From positions 2,232,001-2,296,000 of the forward strand of contig NZ_CP186334.1 in NCBI RefSeq assembly GCF_049347105.1: a stretch of 64,000 nucleotides of DNA, given 5' to 3'. Every line of letters begins with the position of its first letter. Position 1 is the stretch's first letter. Below are positions 8,737-16,718 of this stretch, one piece after another. A program made the translations under genes and the position numbers. This DNA is from Gaoshiqia hydrogeniformans. GTDB taxonomy: Bacteria > Bacteroidota > Bacteroidia > Bacteroidales > Prolixibacteraceae. The notes beneath the pieces were generated by a model. It had not been told where the DNA came from. It saw only the letters and a list, made by a program, of their open reading frames with translations, and searched no databases.

Positions 8737-10080
8737 TTAAAAGAATGTTCCGTACAGAAGTCCGGAAACCGTTGCCATGATCACCACCAAAACGACATAA
8801 ACGGTGGTTTTTTTTGTGCCCATCACACCACGGATGACCAGCATGTTGGGCAACGAAAGCGACGGTCCGGCCAGTAATAAAGCCAGAGCAGGACCTTTCC
8901 CCATGCCCGAAGCGATCAACCCCTGAAGGATAGGTACTTCGGTGAGCGTGGCAAAGTACATAAAAGCGCCCACTATGGAGGCAAAAAAATTGGCCATGAC
9001 AGAATTTCCGCCAACCAGCCAGGCAATCCATTCGGCAGGAATAAGCCCGGCAATAGCCTGGTCATCGTGTGTTGACCCGAGTAAAAACCCGGCGGTAACC
9101 ACCCCGACAGCCAGCAAGGGCATAATCTGTTTGGTAAATCCCCACGACGAAAGCGTCCACTCTTTGTTGTCTTCGTCTTTTTTATCGTAAAGCGTGATCA
9201 GGCTCAATGCGGCGATGCCAACCAACATGGGCACCAGCGGACTTAATTTGGGATTGGCGATGCATGTCGTTGCCAGGACTGCTGAGAGTCCGGTAAGCAA
9301 CACAGCCCCTGCCACCCATTGCCATTTAATTTTCAGAATGAAGATGAGCGACCAGGCCAGAAACAAGCCAAAGAGCCCGGTGATCTGCCATTTGTAATGC
9401 CAGATCAGATACCAGGCGCTGCTCGTATCTCCATTCGACGGGGCGCCCCAGTTGGCAAAAACCAGGATCAGGATCAGCGTGAAGAAGTGAAAGGATGTTT
9501 GCCACATCGGCCGTTTTTCGGGCGGCGGAACGATGTTCATCTGCTGCTCCTTCTTCACCTTTTCTTCTTTCCTGTAAATGACAGACATGGCCGAGCCAAT
9601 CACGATGCTGAACACCACGGCGCCGATGGTACGGGCAACACCCATTTCAACCCCCAGAATACGGGCGGTAAGAATAATGGCCAGAATATTAATGGCAGGG
9701 CCGGAATAAAGGAAGGCAATGGCTGGTCCCAGTCCCGCTCCGCGCTTATGGATACTTGAAAACAAGGGCAGAATGGTACACGAGCATACCGCCAGTATGG
9801 TTCCCGAAACCGAGGCCACCGTGTAGGCCAGCCATTTTTTTGCATTGGCCCCAAAATATTTTAACACTGAGCCCTGACTGACGAAAATCGAAATCACACC
9901 GGCAATAAAAAATGCCGGCAACAGGCAAAGCACGACATGTTCGCGGGCATACCATTTTACCAGGTCGAGTGTGGCTGCAATGGCGGTATTAAACCGGGCG
10001 CTTTCGATGGGCAGGAAAAAAGCGAGCCCAAAAAGCACGGCAATCCAGATCAGTATTTTCAGTTCTTTTTTAGTTTCCAC
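8737..10080 (-). CDS. arsP: ArsP-type permease (organoarsenical efflux)
   Basis: A 447-residue membrane protein of the ArsP/DUF318 permease family. It carries the cysteine motif VCSCTILPLFSSIHKRGAG followed by GPAIAFLYSGPAIN, and its counterpart LAGPSLSLPNMLVIRG near the C terminus. ArsP proteins export trivalent organoarsenicals such as methylarsenite and roxarsone(III). It follows arsG in the arsR-E-F-G-P cluster, but has its own palindrome at 10108-10125 in the 62-bp gap, so it may also be driven from a local promoter. The loop at about 170-200 is charged and cytoplasmic. Confidence 0.85.
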   Translation of the reverse strand: METKKELKILIWIAVLFGLAFFLPIESARFNTAIAATLDLVKWYAREHVVLCLLPAFFIAGVISIFVSQGSVLKYFGANAKKWLAYTVASVSGTILAVCSCTILPLFSSIHKRGAGLGPAIAFLYSGPAINILAIILTARILGVEMGVARTIGAVVFSIVIGSAMSVIYRKEEKVKKEQQMNIVPPPEKRPMWQTSFHFFTLILILVFANWGAPSNGDTSSAWYLIWHYKWQITGLFGLFLAWSLIFILKIKWQWVAGAVLLTGLSAVLATTCIANPKLSPLVPMLVGIAALSLITLYDKKDEDNKEWTLSSWGFTKQIMPLLAVGVVTAGFLLGSTHDDQAIAGLIPAEWIAWLVGGNSVMANFFASIVGAFMYFATLTEVPILQGLIASGMGKGPALALLLAGPSLSLPNMLVIRGVMGTKKTTVYVVLVVIMATVSGLLYGTFF

Positions 10081-10107
10081 GCTTGTGATTGATGAATGAT
10101 GCTAATA

Positions 10108-10125
10108 GTTCGCAAAAAAACGAAC
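10108..10125. promoter_or_regulatory. ArsR operator candidate upstream of arsP
   Basis: GTTCGCAAAAAAACGAAC is an inverted repeat, GTTCG-N8-CGAAC. Near-identical sites lie at 11584-11601 and 11926-11943. It sits 28 bp upstream of the arsP start. Three copies within 1.9 kb, each before a gene or gene group of one ars operon, make an ArsR operator very likely. Confidence 0.75.
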
Positions 10126-10142
10126 AATGAGTATAAAAAAAT

Positions 10143-10841
10143 TTAAAAGATCAAAACGGCCATGTAATAAATTCCAACCCCGATAAATAAGATGGCCACT
10201 ACCCGGCGGAACCACCATTCGAAGGTTTTCATTTTATTATAAACGGTCCCGAGCGAACCCACTGAAAAAGCAATCAGCCAGGCAAACAGGATGACCGGAA
10301 TCCCGGTGGCAAAAGCAAAAACAACGGGCAGGTATAAACCCGACGCGCTGCTGACAGTCATCGGAATTAACATACCAAAATAAAGCACCCCACTATACGG
10401 GCAAAAGGCCAGCGCAAATACGATCCCCAGGAGCAAAACACCCCAAAACCCTTTGTTGGAGCGGGTCTCCATTTTCTCAGTCAGTGATCCGATGCCCGGG
10501 ATTTTAAAGTTGAGCAGACCAAGCATAAACAGCCCGATGAGGATGAGCAATGGCCCCAGTAACTTTTCGCCCCAGGTGGAAAAGAAACCCTGGAGGCTGA
10601 ATTGTTCGGCGCCAAAGAAGAAGAATAAGCCGATGGCTGTGTACGAAACGGCGCGTCCGAGCGTGTAAACAAGTCCATTGTAAAATACGGTTTTCCGGCT
10701 TTCGATATCTTTACTGATGTACCCGATGGCCGTGATGTTGGCGGCCAGCGGGCAGGGACTGATGGCCGTCATCAGTCCCAGTATAAAAGCCGAAAACAGA
10801 GGAAACTGTGAATTTTCCAGGAAGTTTTGCAGAATCTCCAT
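10143..10841 (-). CDS. arsG: ArsG-like aromatic arsenical efflux permease
   Basis: A 232-residue, six-span membrane protein of the DsbD/CcdA-like superfamily. It has the paired motifs ISPCPLAANITAIGYI (span 1) and FCPYSGVLYFGMLIP (span 4), each placing cysteine next to proline in the membrane. Proteins of this length beside ArsE- and ArsF-type thiol proteins are the ArsG permeases, which export trivalent amino-aromatic arsenicals. It starts 4 bp after the arsF stop, so it is translationally close to it. A cytochrome c biogenesis role is the alternative, but no cytochrome maturation genes are present. Confidence 0.8.
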   Translation of the reverse strand: MEILQNFLENSQFPLFSAFILGLMTAISPCPLAANITAIGYISKDIESRKTVFYNGLVYTLGRAVSYTAIGLFFFFGAEQFSLQGFFSTWGEKLLGPLLILIGLFMLGLLNFKIPGIGSLTEKMETRSNKGFWGVLLLGIVFALAFCPYSGVLYFGMLIPMTVSSASGLYLPVVFAFATGIPVILFAWLIAFSVGSLGTVYNKMKTFEWWFRRVVAILFIGVGIYYMAVLIF

Positions 10842-10845
10842 GTGC

Positions 10846-11280
10846 TTACTTCATTGAATCGATCGTCGATTTCAGTTTGGCTTTAAACTTGTCCGGGTTT
10901 GTACGCGCGTTCAGAAAAGCGTCATTGGTCAGGTTCTCCACTTTGTCCCCGTTAACGATCAGCAAAGTTTGTCCGCTGATTTTGTACTTTTTGATCAATG
11001 GATTTTTGCTGTCTTCTTCGCGGTTAATCGACTGGAAGGAAACTTTGTCTCCGTAATATTCTTTCAAGGCCTCCTTCGTAACGGTTTCAACGGCCTGGCA
11101 GGTGGCGCAACGGCGTGTGGCATGAAAATAATAGGCTTTTACAGCAGTTTCACCTGCTTGACCGGCGCAACAATTGTCACCCGTGGTCAGTTCGGCCACT
11201 TTGGCGTCGCAACATTGGGCATTGGCTGAAAAAATACCGGCTACCAGGATTAGGAACAGAATAAAGGTCAGTTTTTTCAT
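10846..11280 (-). CDS. arsF: ArsF-like thioredoxin-fold protein
   Basis: A 144-residue exported protein. A signal peptide (MKKLTFILFLILVAGIFSANA) leads to a cysteine-rich stretch (QCCDAKV, GDNCCAGQ), then a thioredoxin-like domain with CATC (RRCATCQAVE). A longer frame runs upstream, but the ATG at 11280 gives the signal peptide. Family knowledge: ArsF works with ArsE to reduce nitro groups of aromatic arsenicals to amines before ArsG exports them. Here the position between arsE (8 bp upstream) and arsG (4 bp downstream) fits exactly. Catalysis is inferred from context. Confidence 0.78.
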   Translation of the reverse strand: MKKLTFILFLILVAGIFSANAQCCDAKVAELTTGDNCCAGQAGETAVKAYYFHATRRCATCQAVETVTKEALKEYYGDKVSFQSINREEDSKNPLIKKYKISGQTLLIVNGDKVENLTNDAFLNARTNPDKFKAKLKSTIDSMK

Positions 11281-11288
11281 GGTGATGA

Positions 11289-11522
11289 TTATTTGGTTAA
11301 TAAAGATTTGATTTCGGCGGCACTGGGTACTTTTCCTTTTACAAGGACCTTTCCGTCCACGACCAGGGCCGGGGTCGTCATAACCCCGTAGTTCATGATG
11401 TCGACAATGTCGTCCACTTTGGTAACCGAGGCGGTAATTCCGGCTTCGGCTACGGCTTCGAGGGTTGCTTTTTCGAGCGCTTTGCACTTGGGGCAACCGG
11501 TCCCTAACACTTTAATGTCCAT
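11289..11522 (-). CDS. arsE: ArsE-like small thioredoxin/glutaredoxin protein
   Basis: A 77-residue protein, MDIKVLGTGCPKCKALEKAT, with the CPKC redox motif and the cis-proline segment TTPALVVDG. This is the TM0996/MTH895-type mini-thioredoxin. The ATG at 11522 fits the family N terminus; a start at 11552 would add ten residues without homology. It is the first gene after the palindrome at 11584-11601. In known arsEFG operons this protein partners ArsF in nitroreduction of aromatic arsenicals. The same fold also occurs as an electron donor elsewhere. Confidence 0.8.
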   Translation of the reverse strand: MDIKVLGTGCPKCKALEKATLEAVAEAGITASVTKVDDIVDIMNYGVMTTPALVVDGKVLVKGKVPSAAEIKSLLTK

Positions 11523-11583
11523 TTGAATGAATTTTAAATCGTTCAGATCCATATCGTTTTTTTAATCAGTTTCTTTATTCGCC

Positions 11584-11601
11584 ATTCGCAAAACAACGAA
11601 C
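11584..11601. promoter_or_regulatory. ArsR operator candidate upstream of arsE
   Basis: ATTCGCAAAACAACGAAC, one mismatch from the full GTTCG-N8-CGAAC palindrome. It sits in the gap between arsR (stop at 11618) and arsE (start at 11522). Its position suggests a second regulated promoter for arsEFG besides read-through from arsR. Confidence 0.72.
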
Positions 11602-11617
11602 AATTGGATTAAATTTT

Positions 11618-11917
11618 TTAATAGTCCAGAAATTTTTTAAATAATTCCTGCGCTTTTGCCCAGTTTTCCCGGTTGATGCAATACTTCACCTTGGGCGCTT
11701 CAATTTCGCCCTGGATCAAACCGGCCTCTTTTAATTCTTTTAAATGCTGCGATAAGGTTGATTTGGCAATGGGCAGTACGTCCGACAGATCGCCGCTGTA
11801 ACAGCACGACTGTTTGCTTAGCAGTTCCAATACATACATGCGTACCGGGTGCCCCATTGCCTTGGCAAAACGGGCAGCCTGAATTTGTTCTTCTGTCAAT
11901 ACCGTTACTTCGTCCAT
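11618..11917 (-). CDS. arsR: ArsR-family regulator of the arsEFGP operon
   Basis: A 99-residue winged-helix repressor. The recognition region is SGDLSDVLPIAKSTLSQHLKEL, preceded by a vicinal cysteine pair (KQSCCYSG) that is a typical As(III)-binding arrangement; a further Cys lies in KYCINRE. It is shorter than the ArsR at 1673 and differs in its metal site. Its own start is 8 bp from the palindrome at 11926-11943, which implies autoregulation. It heads the arsE-F-G-P genes and is the obvious controller of all three palindromes. Confidence 0.88.
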   Translation of the reverse strand: MDEVTVLTEEQIQAARFAKAMGHPVRMYVLELLSKQSCCYSGDLSDVLPIAKSTLSQHLKELKEAGLIQGEIEAPKVKYCINRENWAKAQELFKKFLDY

Positions 11918-11925
11918 TTTAATTT

Positions 11926-11943
11926 GTTCGTAAAATCACGAAC
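11926..11943. promoter_or_regulatory. ArsR operator candidate upstream of arsR
   Basis: GTTCGTAAAATCACGAAC, a perfect GTTCG-N8-CGAAC palindrome, starts 9 bp before the arsR ATG (11917). It is the third copy of the site in this operon and would allow autorepression. Confidence 0.78.
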
Positions 11944-12011
11944 AAAGGTAAGAAGTTTTTCAGTTTGTTATCTGCTTGGAAGGCAAAATTCAGGGAAATA
12001 GCTTTTAAACG

Positions 12012-12143
12012 TTATGAGGTGCCCCAACCGCTAACGACCCGGCCGGAATCATTAAGCCAAACCGTTTCATTTTCAACCCTGACTTCTATCTGAAAATCAG
12101 CATTGTCTGTAGCCTTATAAATAACTATTTCACCTTGCTCCAT
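12012..12143 (-). pseudogene. N-terminal fragment of a RhuM-family gene
   Basis: An ATG at 12143 opens 43 codons (MEQGEIVIYKATDNADFQIE and so on to VRVENETVWLND) before a TAA at 12012-12014. The residues match the first 35 positions of RhuM-type proteins; compare the intact RhuM at 32841-33842, which has the same EVxLxDETVWL core. The remaining 290 residues are missing. It is a remnant at the left edge of the accessory region, showing that RhuM-type cargo was here before. About 100 bp beyond it, to the first attC site, hold nothing I recognise. Confidence 0.6.
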
Positions 12144-12245
12144 AAACTATTTCGATCAGAATTAACCGGCACTCGTTATTTAAATTTTCTTCCCAACCAC
12201 CCCAAATCCTCAACATCACTTTTCCCATAAACCCCGGCGGGTGTC

Positions 12246-12303
12246 GTTCAACCGGGAACAATCGCCGGGCGCTGCACGCCGCTCATGTTCCTATTTATTG
12301 GGC
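12246..12303 (-). repeat. attC site of the amidohydrolase cassette
   Basis: A 58-bp site. On the minus strand it reads GCCCAAT (R'') at 12297-12303, then AAATAGGAACATGAGC, a GGCG/CGCC central stem, TGTTCC and GTTGAAC (R') at 12246-12252. GGAACA and TGTTCC form the inner stem. R'' is complementary with two mismatches to the cassette's own 5' core at 13652-13658 (GTTAGGC). Confidence 0.8.
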
Positions 12304-12311
12304 TTAGTTTT

Positions 12312-13619
12312 TTATTCAATGGTAATAGTATTGTTTTTAAAGACTATACCTCCCTTCATTACAAACATGACATTTTCTATTGTTGCAATATTATCTAATG
12401 GATTTTCTTTTGTAGCAATAATATCAGCTAATTTCCCAATCTTAATAGAACCTATCATGTTTTGCCAACCTAACACATTTGAGGCAACTATAGTAGAAGA
12501 TTGAATCGCCTGCATTGGAGTCATTCCCCATCTTACCATAATTGAAAACTGTTTAACATTCATCCCGTGAGGATATACGCCAGCATCAGTTCCAAATGCT
12601 ATCTTCACACCTGCTGCCAAAGCCTTTTGGAAAATCTGTTGTTGTTCAATCGCTACCAGTTTTTCCTTATTTATTATTGTCATTGGGTATCCTTTTTTAA
12701 CATACTCACTTAAAATGTATTCATCAACATAACTATCCTGAATAAAATAAGTGCCTTTGTCTTTCATCATTTGAATACATTCATCATCAATTAAACAACC
12801 ATGCTCAACAGAAGAGACACCAGCCAGGATAGCCTTTTTTGTAGCCTCTGAACCCATTGTATGTGCACAGGTTTTCGTTCCCCACATTTTTGCCTCAGCA
12901 ACAATTGCATTCATTTCCTCCTGGGAATAGCGAGGACCTGAAAAACTCCCTTCTTCAAGTATCCCGCCGCTAGCATAGAACTTTATTACACCTGCTCCAT
13001 TTTTTATCAGGTAACGAACTTCCTTTTTAATTGCATCAACCCCATCGGCAATACCAGTCATCTCTATTGGCAACTTAGAATCCAGCCATGGTGAAAAACC
13101 TACCAAATCACCATGTCCTCCAGTACAACTTATTCCCACTCCTGCAACCTGAAGTCTTGGTCCAGGTAAATCTCCTTTATTGATTGCATTCCGCAAAGCG
13201 ACATCAATAAATCCAAATGATCCAAGATCACGGCACGATGTAAATCCTGCTTCCAATGTTTTTTTTGCATAAAGTGGGGCTAATACTGCAAAGTCAACTA
13301 AAGATTTCCGAAAAAGATCATCGTAATAATCACCAGTTTGCCAAGTTAAATGTGTATGACAATCAATTAAACCCGGTAGAACAGTATAGTTACTTAAATC
13401 ATAAACCATAGCATTTGGGGGTATTGCAACATTTGACCCTATTGCCTTAATTGTATCCTTTTCAATTAAAATGATTTGATTTAAAAGCACTTTGCCATTT
13501 TCAACATCCAACAGTTTTCCAGCTTTAATTATCTTAACATCTATAACTTGCGCATTAGCGAATTTTATGGAAAACAGCAGATTTGAAATTGCAAATAAAA
13601 GTATATAAATCCTTTTCAT
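12312..13619 (-). CDS. Exported amidohydrolase, imidazolonepropionase-like
   Basis: A 435-residue metal-dependent hydrolase. The ATG at 13619 opens a signal peptide (MKRIYILLFAISNLLF, cleavage near ANA-QV). The first metal site is H88-T-H90 in GLIDCHTHLTW. Later ligands fall in KTCAHTMG, VEHGCL and the FGTDAGVYPHG aspartate. The upstream in-frame extension to 13769 runs through the neighbouring attC and is discarded. Relatives include Xaa-Pro dipeptidases and organophosphate or aryl-lactam hydrolases; the substrate is not predictable. It is the leftmost intact cassette, flanked by attC sites at 12246-12303 and 13652-13777. Confidence 0.85.
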   Translation of the reverse strand: MKRIYILLFAISNLLFSIKFANAQVIDVKIIKAGKLLDVENGKVLLNQIILIEKDTIKAIGSNVAIPPNAMVYDLSNYTVLPGLIDCHTHLTWQTGDYYDDLFRKSLVDFAVLAPLYAKKTLEAGFTSCRDLGSFGFIDVALRNAINKGDLPGPRLQVAGVGISCTGGHGDLVGFSPWLDSKLPIEMTGIADGVDAIKKEVRYLIKNGAGVIKFYASGGILEEGSFSGPRYSQEEMNAIVAEAKMWGTKTCAHTMGSEATKKAILAGVSSVEHGCLIDDECIQMMKDKGTYFIQDSYVDEYILSEYVKKGYPMTIINKEKLVAIEQQQIFQKALAAGVKIAFGTDAGVYPHGMNVKQFSIMVRWGMTPMQAIQSSTIVASNVLGWQNMIGSIKIGKLADIIATKENPLDNIATIENVMFVMKGGIVFKNNTITIE

Positions 13620-13651
13620 ATAATTGATTATTAGATGTCTCTTAAAATTAA

Positions 13652-13777
13652 GCCTAACGGTACATGTAAAATCGTTGGGGATTGCGGGCTTCAAACCTAT
13701 CAAACCATTGCGTTTTTGAAGCAGGCTACCGTTGAAGTTACTACTGTCACGCCTATTTTGTATATACATTGTTGTGC
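13652..13777 (-). repeat. attC site, long form, after the KilA-N gene
   Basis: A 126-bp site with cores GCACAAC (13771-13777, minus strand) and GTTAGGC (13652-13658). The inner arms GTATATACAAAAT and ATTTTACATGTAC are imperfectly complementary, and GCTTC/GAAGC arms close the loop. Its right half shares TTGGGGATTGCGGGCTTC with the attC at 26285-26416. Confidence 0.7.
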
Positions 13778-13786
13778 TTTCGTGCT

Positions 13787-14674
13787 TTATTTATCAATCT
13801 TCTTTTGGTTTTCGATATAAACATCGTCTGCAAGTTTTTTCAATGCCTTTAATGAATCCTTTTTGTCTAATATTTCCTGTTGATAAACAGCCATTTCTCT
13901 CAATTGCATGAATCTTTCCGGTTTTCCAATTCCTTTTTTAATCAATTCTGCGTTTAGGCTTTCAATATTGGATAGTACTGCTAATTCATTTATGCTTGCA
14001 AAGTCTCTAATATTTAAATCCTTTTTTGCTTGTTCTGGGTTCAAGTCTCGCCAGTCTTTTGCTGTACAATTAAATAATGCAACGTTCAATAAATCTGCTT
14101 CTTCGGCATAAATTAACCATTCTTTGTCCTTCGTGTAATTTTTCTCTGGTACAATGTGTTTCTGAACTGCGTCAGTTTGTATATGATAATTTGCTTTACT
14201 TAAAATTCGTTTTACATTCCATTCAAGATTATATTGGTTGCTTTCTATTTCCTTATAACGCTGGTATTCTTTTATTAGGTACAGTTTAAAAGTCGGGCTA
14301 ATTGCTGCGCCAAATTCAAAAGCAATGTCTCTATGCGCATAAGTTCCACCATACCGACCAGATTTTGAAATTATTCCAATCGCTCCTGTTTTTTCCGCCC
14401 ATTGTTTTGGACTTAATACAAATGTTGGTAAACCAGCTTCCATTTTAAAGTGGTCAAATTCGGCCACATTAAAGTCTGGATTATACATTGTCTCCCATGT
14501 TCCAAGGAATTCAATAGTTGTTCGCGTTCTAATCCAGTTTTTGATTACATCAGCGGCTCTGTTATCACCTTCTTTTGCTTTTGCCATATCAGTCAGACAG
14601 ATGTAATCCTCTTCCTCAATTTTTGTAATTGAGATTATTGCATTTCTTATGTCTATTGTGTTTATTTTACTCAT
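13787..14674 (-). CDS. KilA-N domain protein
   Basis: A 295-residue protein starting MSKINTIDIRNAII. The N-terminal 150 residues carry the KilA-N DNA-binding pattern: DYICLTDMAKAKEG, then VIKNWIRTRTTIEFLGTWE, then KSGRYGGTYAHRDIAFEFG. The C-terminal half is helical, with charged coiled-coil segments. KilA-N proteins are phage or mobile-element encoded and are often antirepressor-like. The stop codon lies 10 bp from the attC R'' core. A palindrome, GTGGTC-N6-GACCAC, at 14692-14709 is just upstream of the start and is a plausible autoregulatory site. Confidence 0.83.
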   Translation of the reverse strand: MSKINTIDIRNAIISITKIEEEDYICLTDMAKAKEGDNRAADVIKNWIRTRTTIEFLGTWETMYNPDFNVAEFDHFKMEAGLPTFVLSPKQWAEKTGAIGIISKSGRYGGTYAHRDIAFEFGAAISPTFKLYLIKEYQRYKEIESNQYNLEWNVKRILSKANYHIQTDAVQKHIVPEKNYTKDKEWLIYAEEADLLNVALFNCTAKDWRDLNPEQAKKDLNIRDFASINELAVLSNIESLNAELIKKGIGKPERFMQLREMAVYQQEILDKKDSLKALKKLADDVYIENQKKIDK

Positions 14675-14691
14675 AATCAAACATTTCCAAA

Positions 14692-14709
14692 GTGGTCAAA
14701 TTCGACCAC
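14692..14709. promoter_or_regulatory. Palindrome upstream of the KilA-N gene
   Basis: GTGGTCAAATTCGACCAC is a near-perfect inverted repeat 18 bp upstream of the KilA-N ATG. A one-mismatch copy lies inside the coding region at 14450-14467, with flanking AAA and ATTAA also conserved (26 bp in all). Possible operator; function inferred. Confidence 0.45.
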
Positions 14710-14801
14710 ATTAACTCTCTAATTTATTCAAATGTACATTTTTTGGTTCTGATTATGAAATTCTGTTCAACTGATTGCAGGAACTCTCTTAGCATGAAGC
14801 A

Positions 14802-14945
14802 GTAGAGTAGAGCCTGACAGTCCATTCTCATTTTGCACATAAATGTACAAATTTGAACGGACTGTCAGTACCCCCTGCATCAAACCGTATCCCGAAAAAT
14901 CCGGAACAGGCTGTGGACTATTCGCTCATACGGCTTACCCCCCAT
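14802..14945 (-). other. Group II intron 3' end, degenerate remnant
   Basis: Read on the minus strand, AAGCCGTATGAG ... ATACGGTTTGATG resembles intron domain V with an enlarged loop (14885-14937). A GGACTGTC/GACAGTCC hairpin follows as domain VI, then the terminal GGCTCTACTCTAC. The same 3' end, with a normal domain V loop, is at 39646-39770. No reverse transcriptase remains. Beside it, 14765-14771 reads GTTGAAC on the minus strand and may be the 5' core of the KilA-N cassette. Confidence 0.6.
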
Positions 14946-15073
14946 CCAGATCGAAAATCCGGCGTTAACCGGATGGCATATCCGGGCCAGCCTCAAACCG
15001 CCTGCTTTAGTGCATATCCTGATGAGCCGGGGCAGGTTCGCAAAACCGGACCTGCCGGACCGGGAGTTTGATG

Positions 15074-15616
15074 TTATTCTTTTTGTTTTATAAACCCGAT
15101 GGGGCTACGCGATTTGGCAGCAAGTTTCTGTTTCATGGCCAATTCGGTCAAGGCAACATAGATGTCGTCAAACTTCTCTTCATTCTCTTCGCTGATTTCC
15201 TCCAGGGCTTTGATGCGTTCCTTAATTTCTTCCAGTTCCCGGGAAAGAGATGAAGGAGCAGCCTGGACCATGTATCTCCGGATAGCAATAAATGCCCGTA
15301 TGATATTAATGTTAACCTCAATGGCCCTCGAGCTCTTCAAAACACTCGAAAGCATGGCCACACCAGGCTCAAGTTATGGCACAGCGCCCCCCAAATAGCT
15401 TTTGGATGGTATCACATTTTGTGATACCAGTTTATTTATCTCATTATCTACAAGTTCAAACATAAAATCGGGAGGAAATCTTTCGATATTCCGCCTCACG
15501 GCTTGTTTTAAAACCCGCGTCTCAACTTCGTATAGTTGCGCCAAATCGAAGTCCAACATAACCTGCTGACCCCTGATCTCGTGAATTTTGCTTTGAATAA
15601 CCTGTAACTCCATCAT
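15074..15616 (-). pseudogene. ORF6N-domain gene, frameshifted
   Basis: The start MMELQVIQSKIHEIRGQQVM (15616) and VMLDFDLAQLYEVETRVLKQ are the ORF6N DNA-binding domain of phage antirepressor-like proteins. The frame ends at 15374 after KSYLGGAVP, where relatives continue YAFTEPGVAMLSSVL. The continuation (EPGVAMLSSVLKSSRAIEVN and a coiled-coil C terminus) is found in another frame down to 15074. A small deletion of about 7 bp near 15370-15376 therefore broke the gene. It lies directly upstream of the mazEF attC, and a second broken copy is at 33992-34207 beside another copy of the same attC. Confidence 0.8.
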
Positions 15617-15674
15617 TTAAACTTGCTGTTGTTCCGGTACCTGCACAATATTAGCCAGCCGTTATTTCCTTTCC

Positions 15675-15732
15675 CTCCAACCGGGAATAATCGCTGGGCG
15701 CTGCACGCCGCTCATGTTCCTATTTATTGCCC
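15675..15732 (-). repeat. attC site of the mazEF cassette
   Basis: A copy of the 58-bp attC family. R'' is GGGCAAT (15726-15732, minus strand), matched to the cassette 5' core GTTGCCC at 16384-16390. The distal core is altered to GTTGGAG (15675-15681), and the L' arm has one substitution (GGGAATAA in place of GGGAACAA on the plus strand). Confidence 0.75.
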
Positions 15733-15745
15733 ACCGTTTTTGTTA

Positions 15746-16069
15746 TCAATCCACCAATAATTCCTTAATTGTCATTTTGACTTTCTCAATTTCTCTAACT
15801 GTCAAGCCGTCTAATGCTTTATAAATTCGTTGCTTATCAATTGTCCGAATTTGGTCAAGAACTATCCACCCTTTTTTATTGTCGTGTTTAACTTCAATTC
15901 TTGTTGGATATTTTTTAGATTGGGTTGTCATTGGTGCAATAATTACTGTATTGAGATATTTATTCATCTCATTGGGTGAAATAATTACACAAGGTCTGGT
16001 CTTTTTAATCTCACTACCAACTGTTGGGTCAAGATTTACCAATACTATCTGATATTGTTTTAAATCCAT
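15746..16069 (-). CDS. mazF: MazF/PemK-type toxin endoribonuclease
   Basis: A 107-residue protein with the MazF fold signature: YQIVLVNLDPTVGSEIKKTRPCVIISP, then NTVIIAPMT and GWIVLDQIRTIDKQRI. MazF toxins cleave mRNA at short motifs. It overlaps the antitoxin gene by 10 bp, the usual coupled order (antitoxin first). The pair forms one cassette bounded by attC cores at 15726 and 16390. Toxin-antitoxin pairs are common stabilising cargo in cassette arrays. Confidence 0.9.
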   Translation of the reverse strand: MDLKQYQIVLVNLDPTVGSEIKKTRPCVIISPNEMNKYLNTVIIAPMTTQSKKYPTRIEVKHDNKKGWIVLDQIRTIDKQRIYKALDGLTVREIEKVKMTIKELLVD

Positions 16070-16305
16070 TCTTCAAAGTTTTCGTCTTCAAAAACATCAT
16101 TCATTAACGCTTTGTCATCACCAGACTCATGCATTTTCTTGAATGCGACGTCCCAACCTTTACGAGGATTTACTTTTGCCTTAATCACAATATGTCCTTT
16201 TTCTAATATCATTTCGACTGTGTCTTTGATATTATATCTTTCTAAAAGGCTTTTGCTTAAGCGGATTCCTTTTGAATTACCAATTTGTATAACTGAAACA
16301 TCCAT
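16060..16305 (-). CDS. mazE: MazE/AbrB-type antitoxin
   Basis: An 81-residue protein from the ATG at 16305 (a GTG at 16329 is possible). Residues 1-45 form a swapped-hairpin AbrB domain: VSVIQIGNSKGIRLSKSLLE, then ILEKGHIVIKAK. The acidic C terminus (DDKALMNDVFEDENFEEWI) is the likely toxin-binding tail. It should bind its own promoter and neutralise the MazF encoded 10 bp into its 3' end. Confidence 0.87.
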   Translation of the reverse strand: MDVSVIQIGNSKGIRLSKSLLERYNIKDTVEMILEKGHIVIKAKVNPRKGWDVAFKKMHESGDDKALMNDVFEDENFEEWI

Positions 16306-16383
16306 AATTTTCGTTTTTTGTGTAATCACAAAGTTATTACATTATTTCAAATTATCAAAGGATTCCTGTCTTTTTTAAATGGT

Positions 16384-16520
16384 GGGCAACGGACGGCCTG
16401 GAGTCAGACTGTGCCGGGTTGAGCTGTAACAAGGCAAATAATGTAGCTCTTGTTCCCAAAATCATTGCACGGCATGGTTCGCAAAACTGCGCCTGCCGGA
16501 CCGGGAGCTTGATGTTATGT
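16384..16520 (-). repeat. Probable attC site upstream of mazEF
   Basis: A 137-bp segment between cores ACATAAC (16514-16520, minus strand) and GTTGCCC (16384-16390). Its right part shares 40 bp (plus strand GGTTCGCAAAAC to GATGTTAT) with 15033-15076. The 200 bp to its right hold no gene I can support, perhaps a decayed cassette. Confidence 0.5.
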
Positions 16521-16640
16521 ATACCAGAATGGCAGCCTTCTTTTCGGAAAACCCGGAAAGCCAACCCATTTTAAAAAGCAGTAAATGCAAGCATTTTTTG
16601 AGCTGTGCCCGGGCCGGAAACTTACAGCAAATTTCAAATA

Positions 16641-16714
16641 CTGTTGTTATAAACGACTGCCAGCTTCCCCCTCGTTTCCGCTTTGCTCAAACGAGGGGGA
16701 GTTGGGGGCAACAG
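16641..16714. repeat. Large inverted repeat after the membrane-protein gene
   Basis: Outer arms CTGTTG/CAACAG enclose a strong hairpin with arms CTTCCCCCTCGTTT and AAACGAGGGGGAG and an 11-nt loop. It begins 5 bp after the stop of the gene at 16719. It has attC-like nested stems with mismatches, but could equally act as a transcription end; no T-run follows. Confidence 0.5.
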
Positions 16715-16718
16715 ATTA

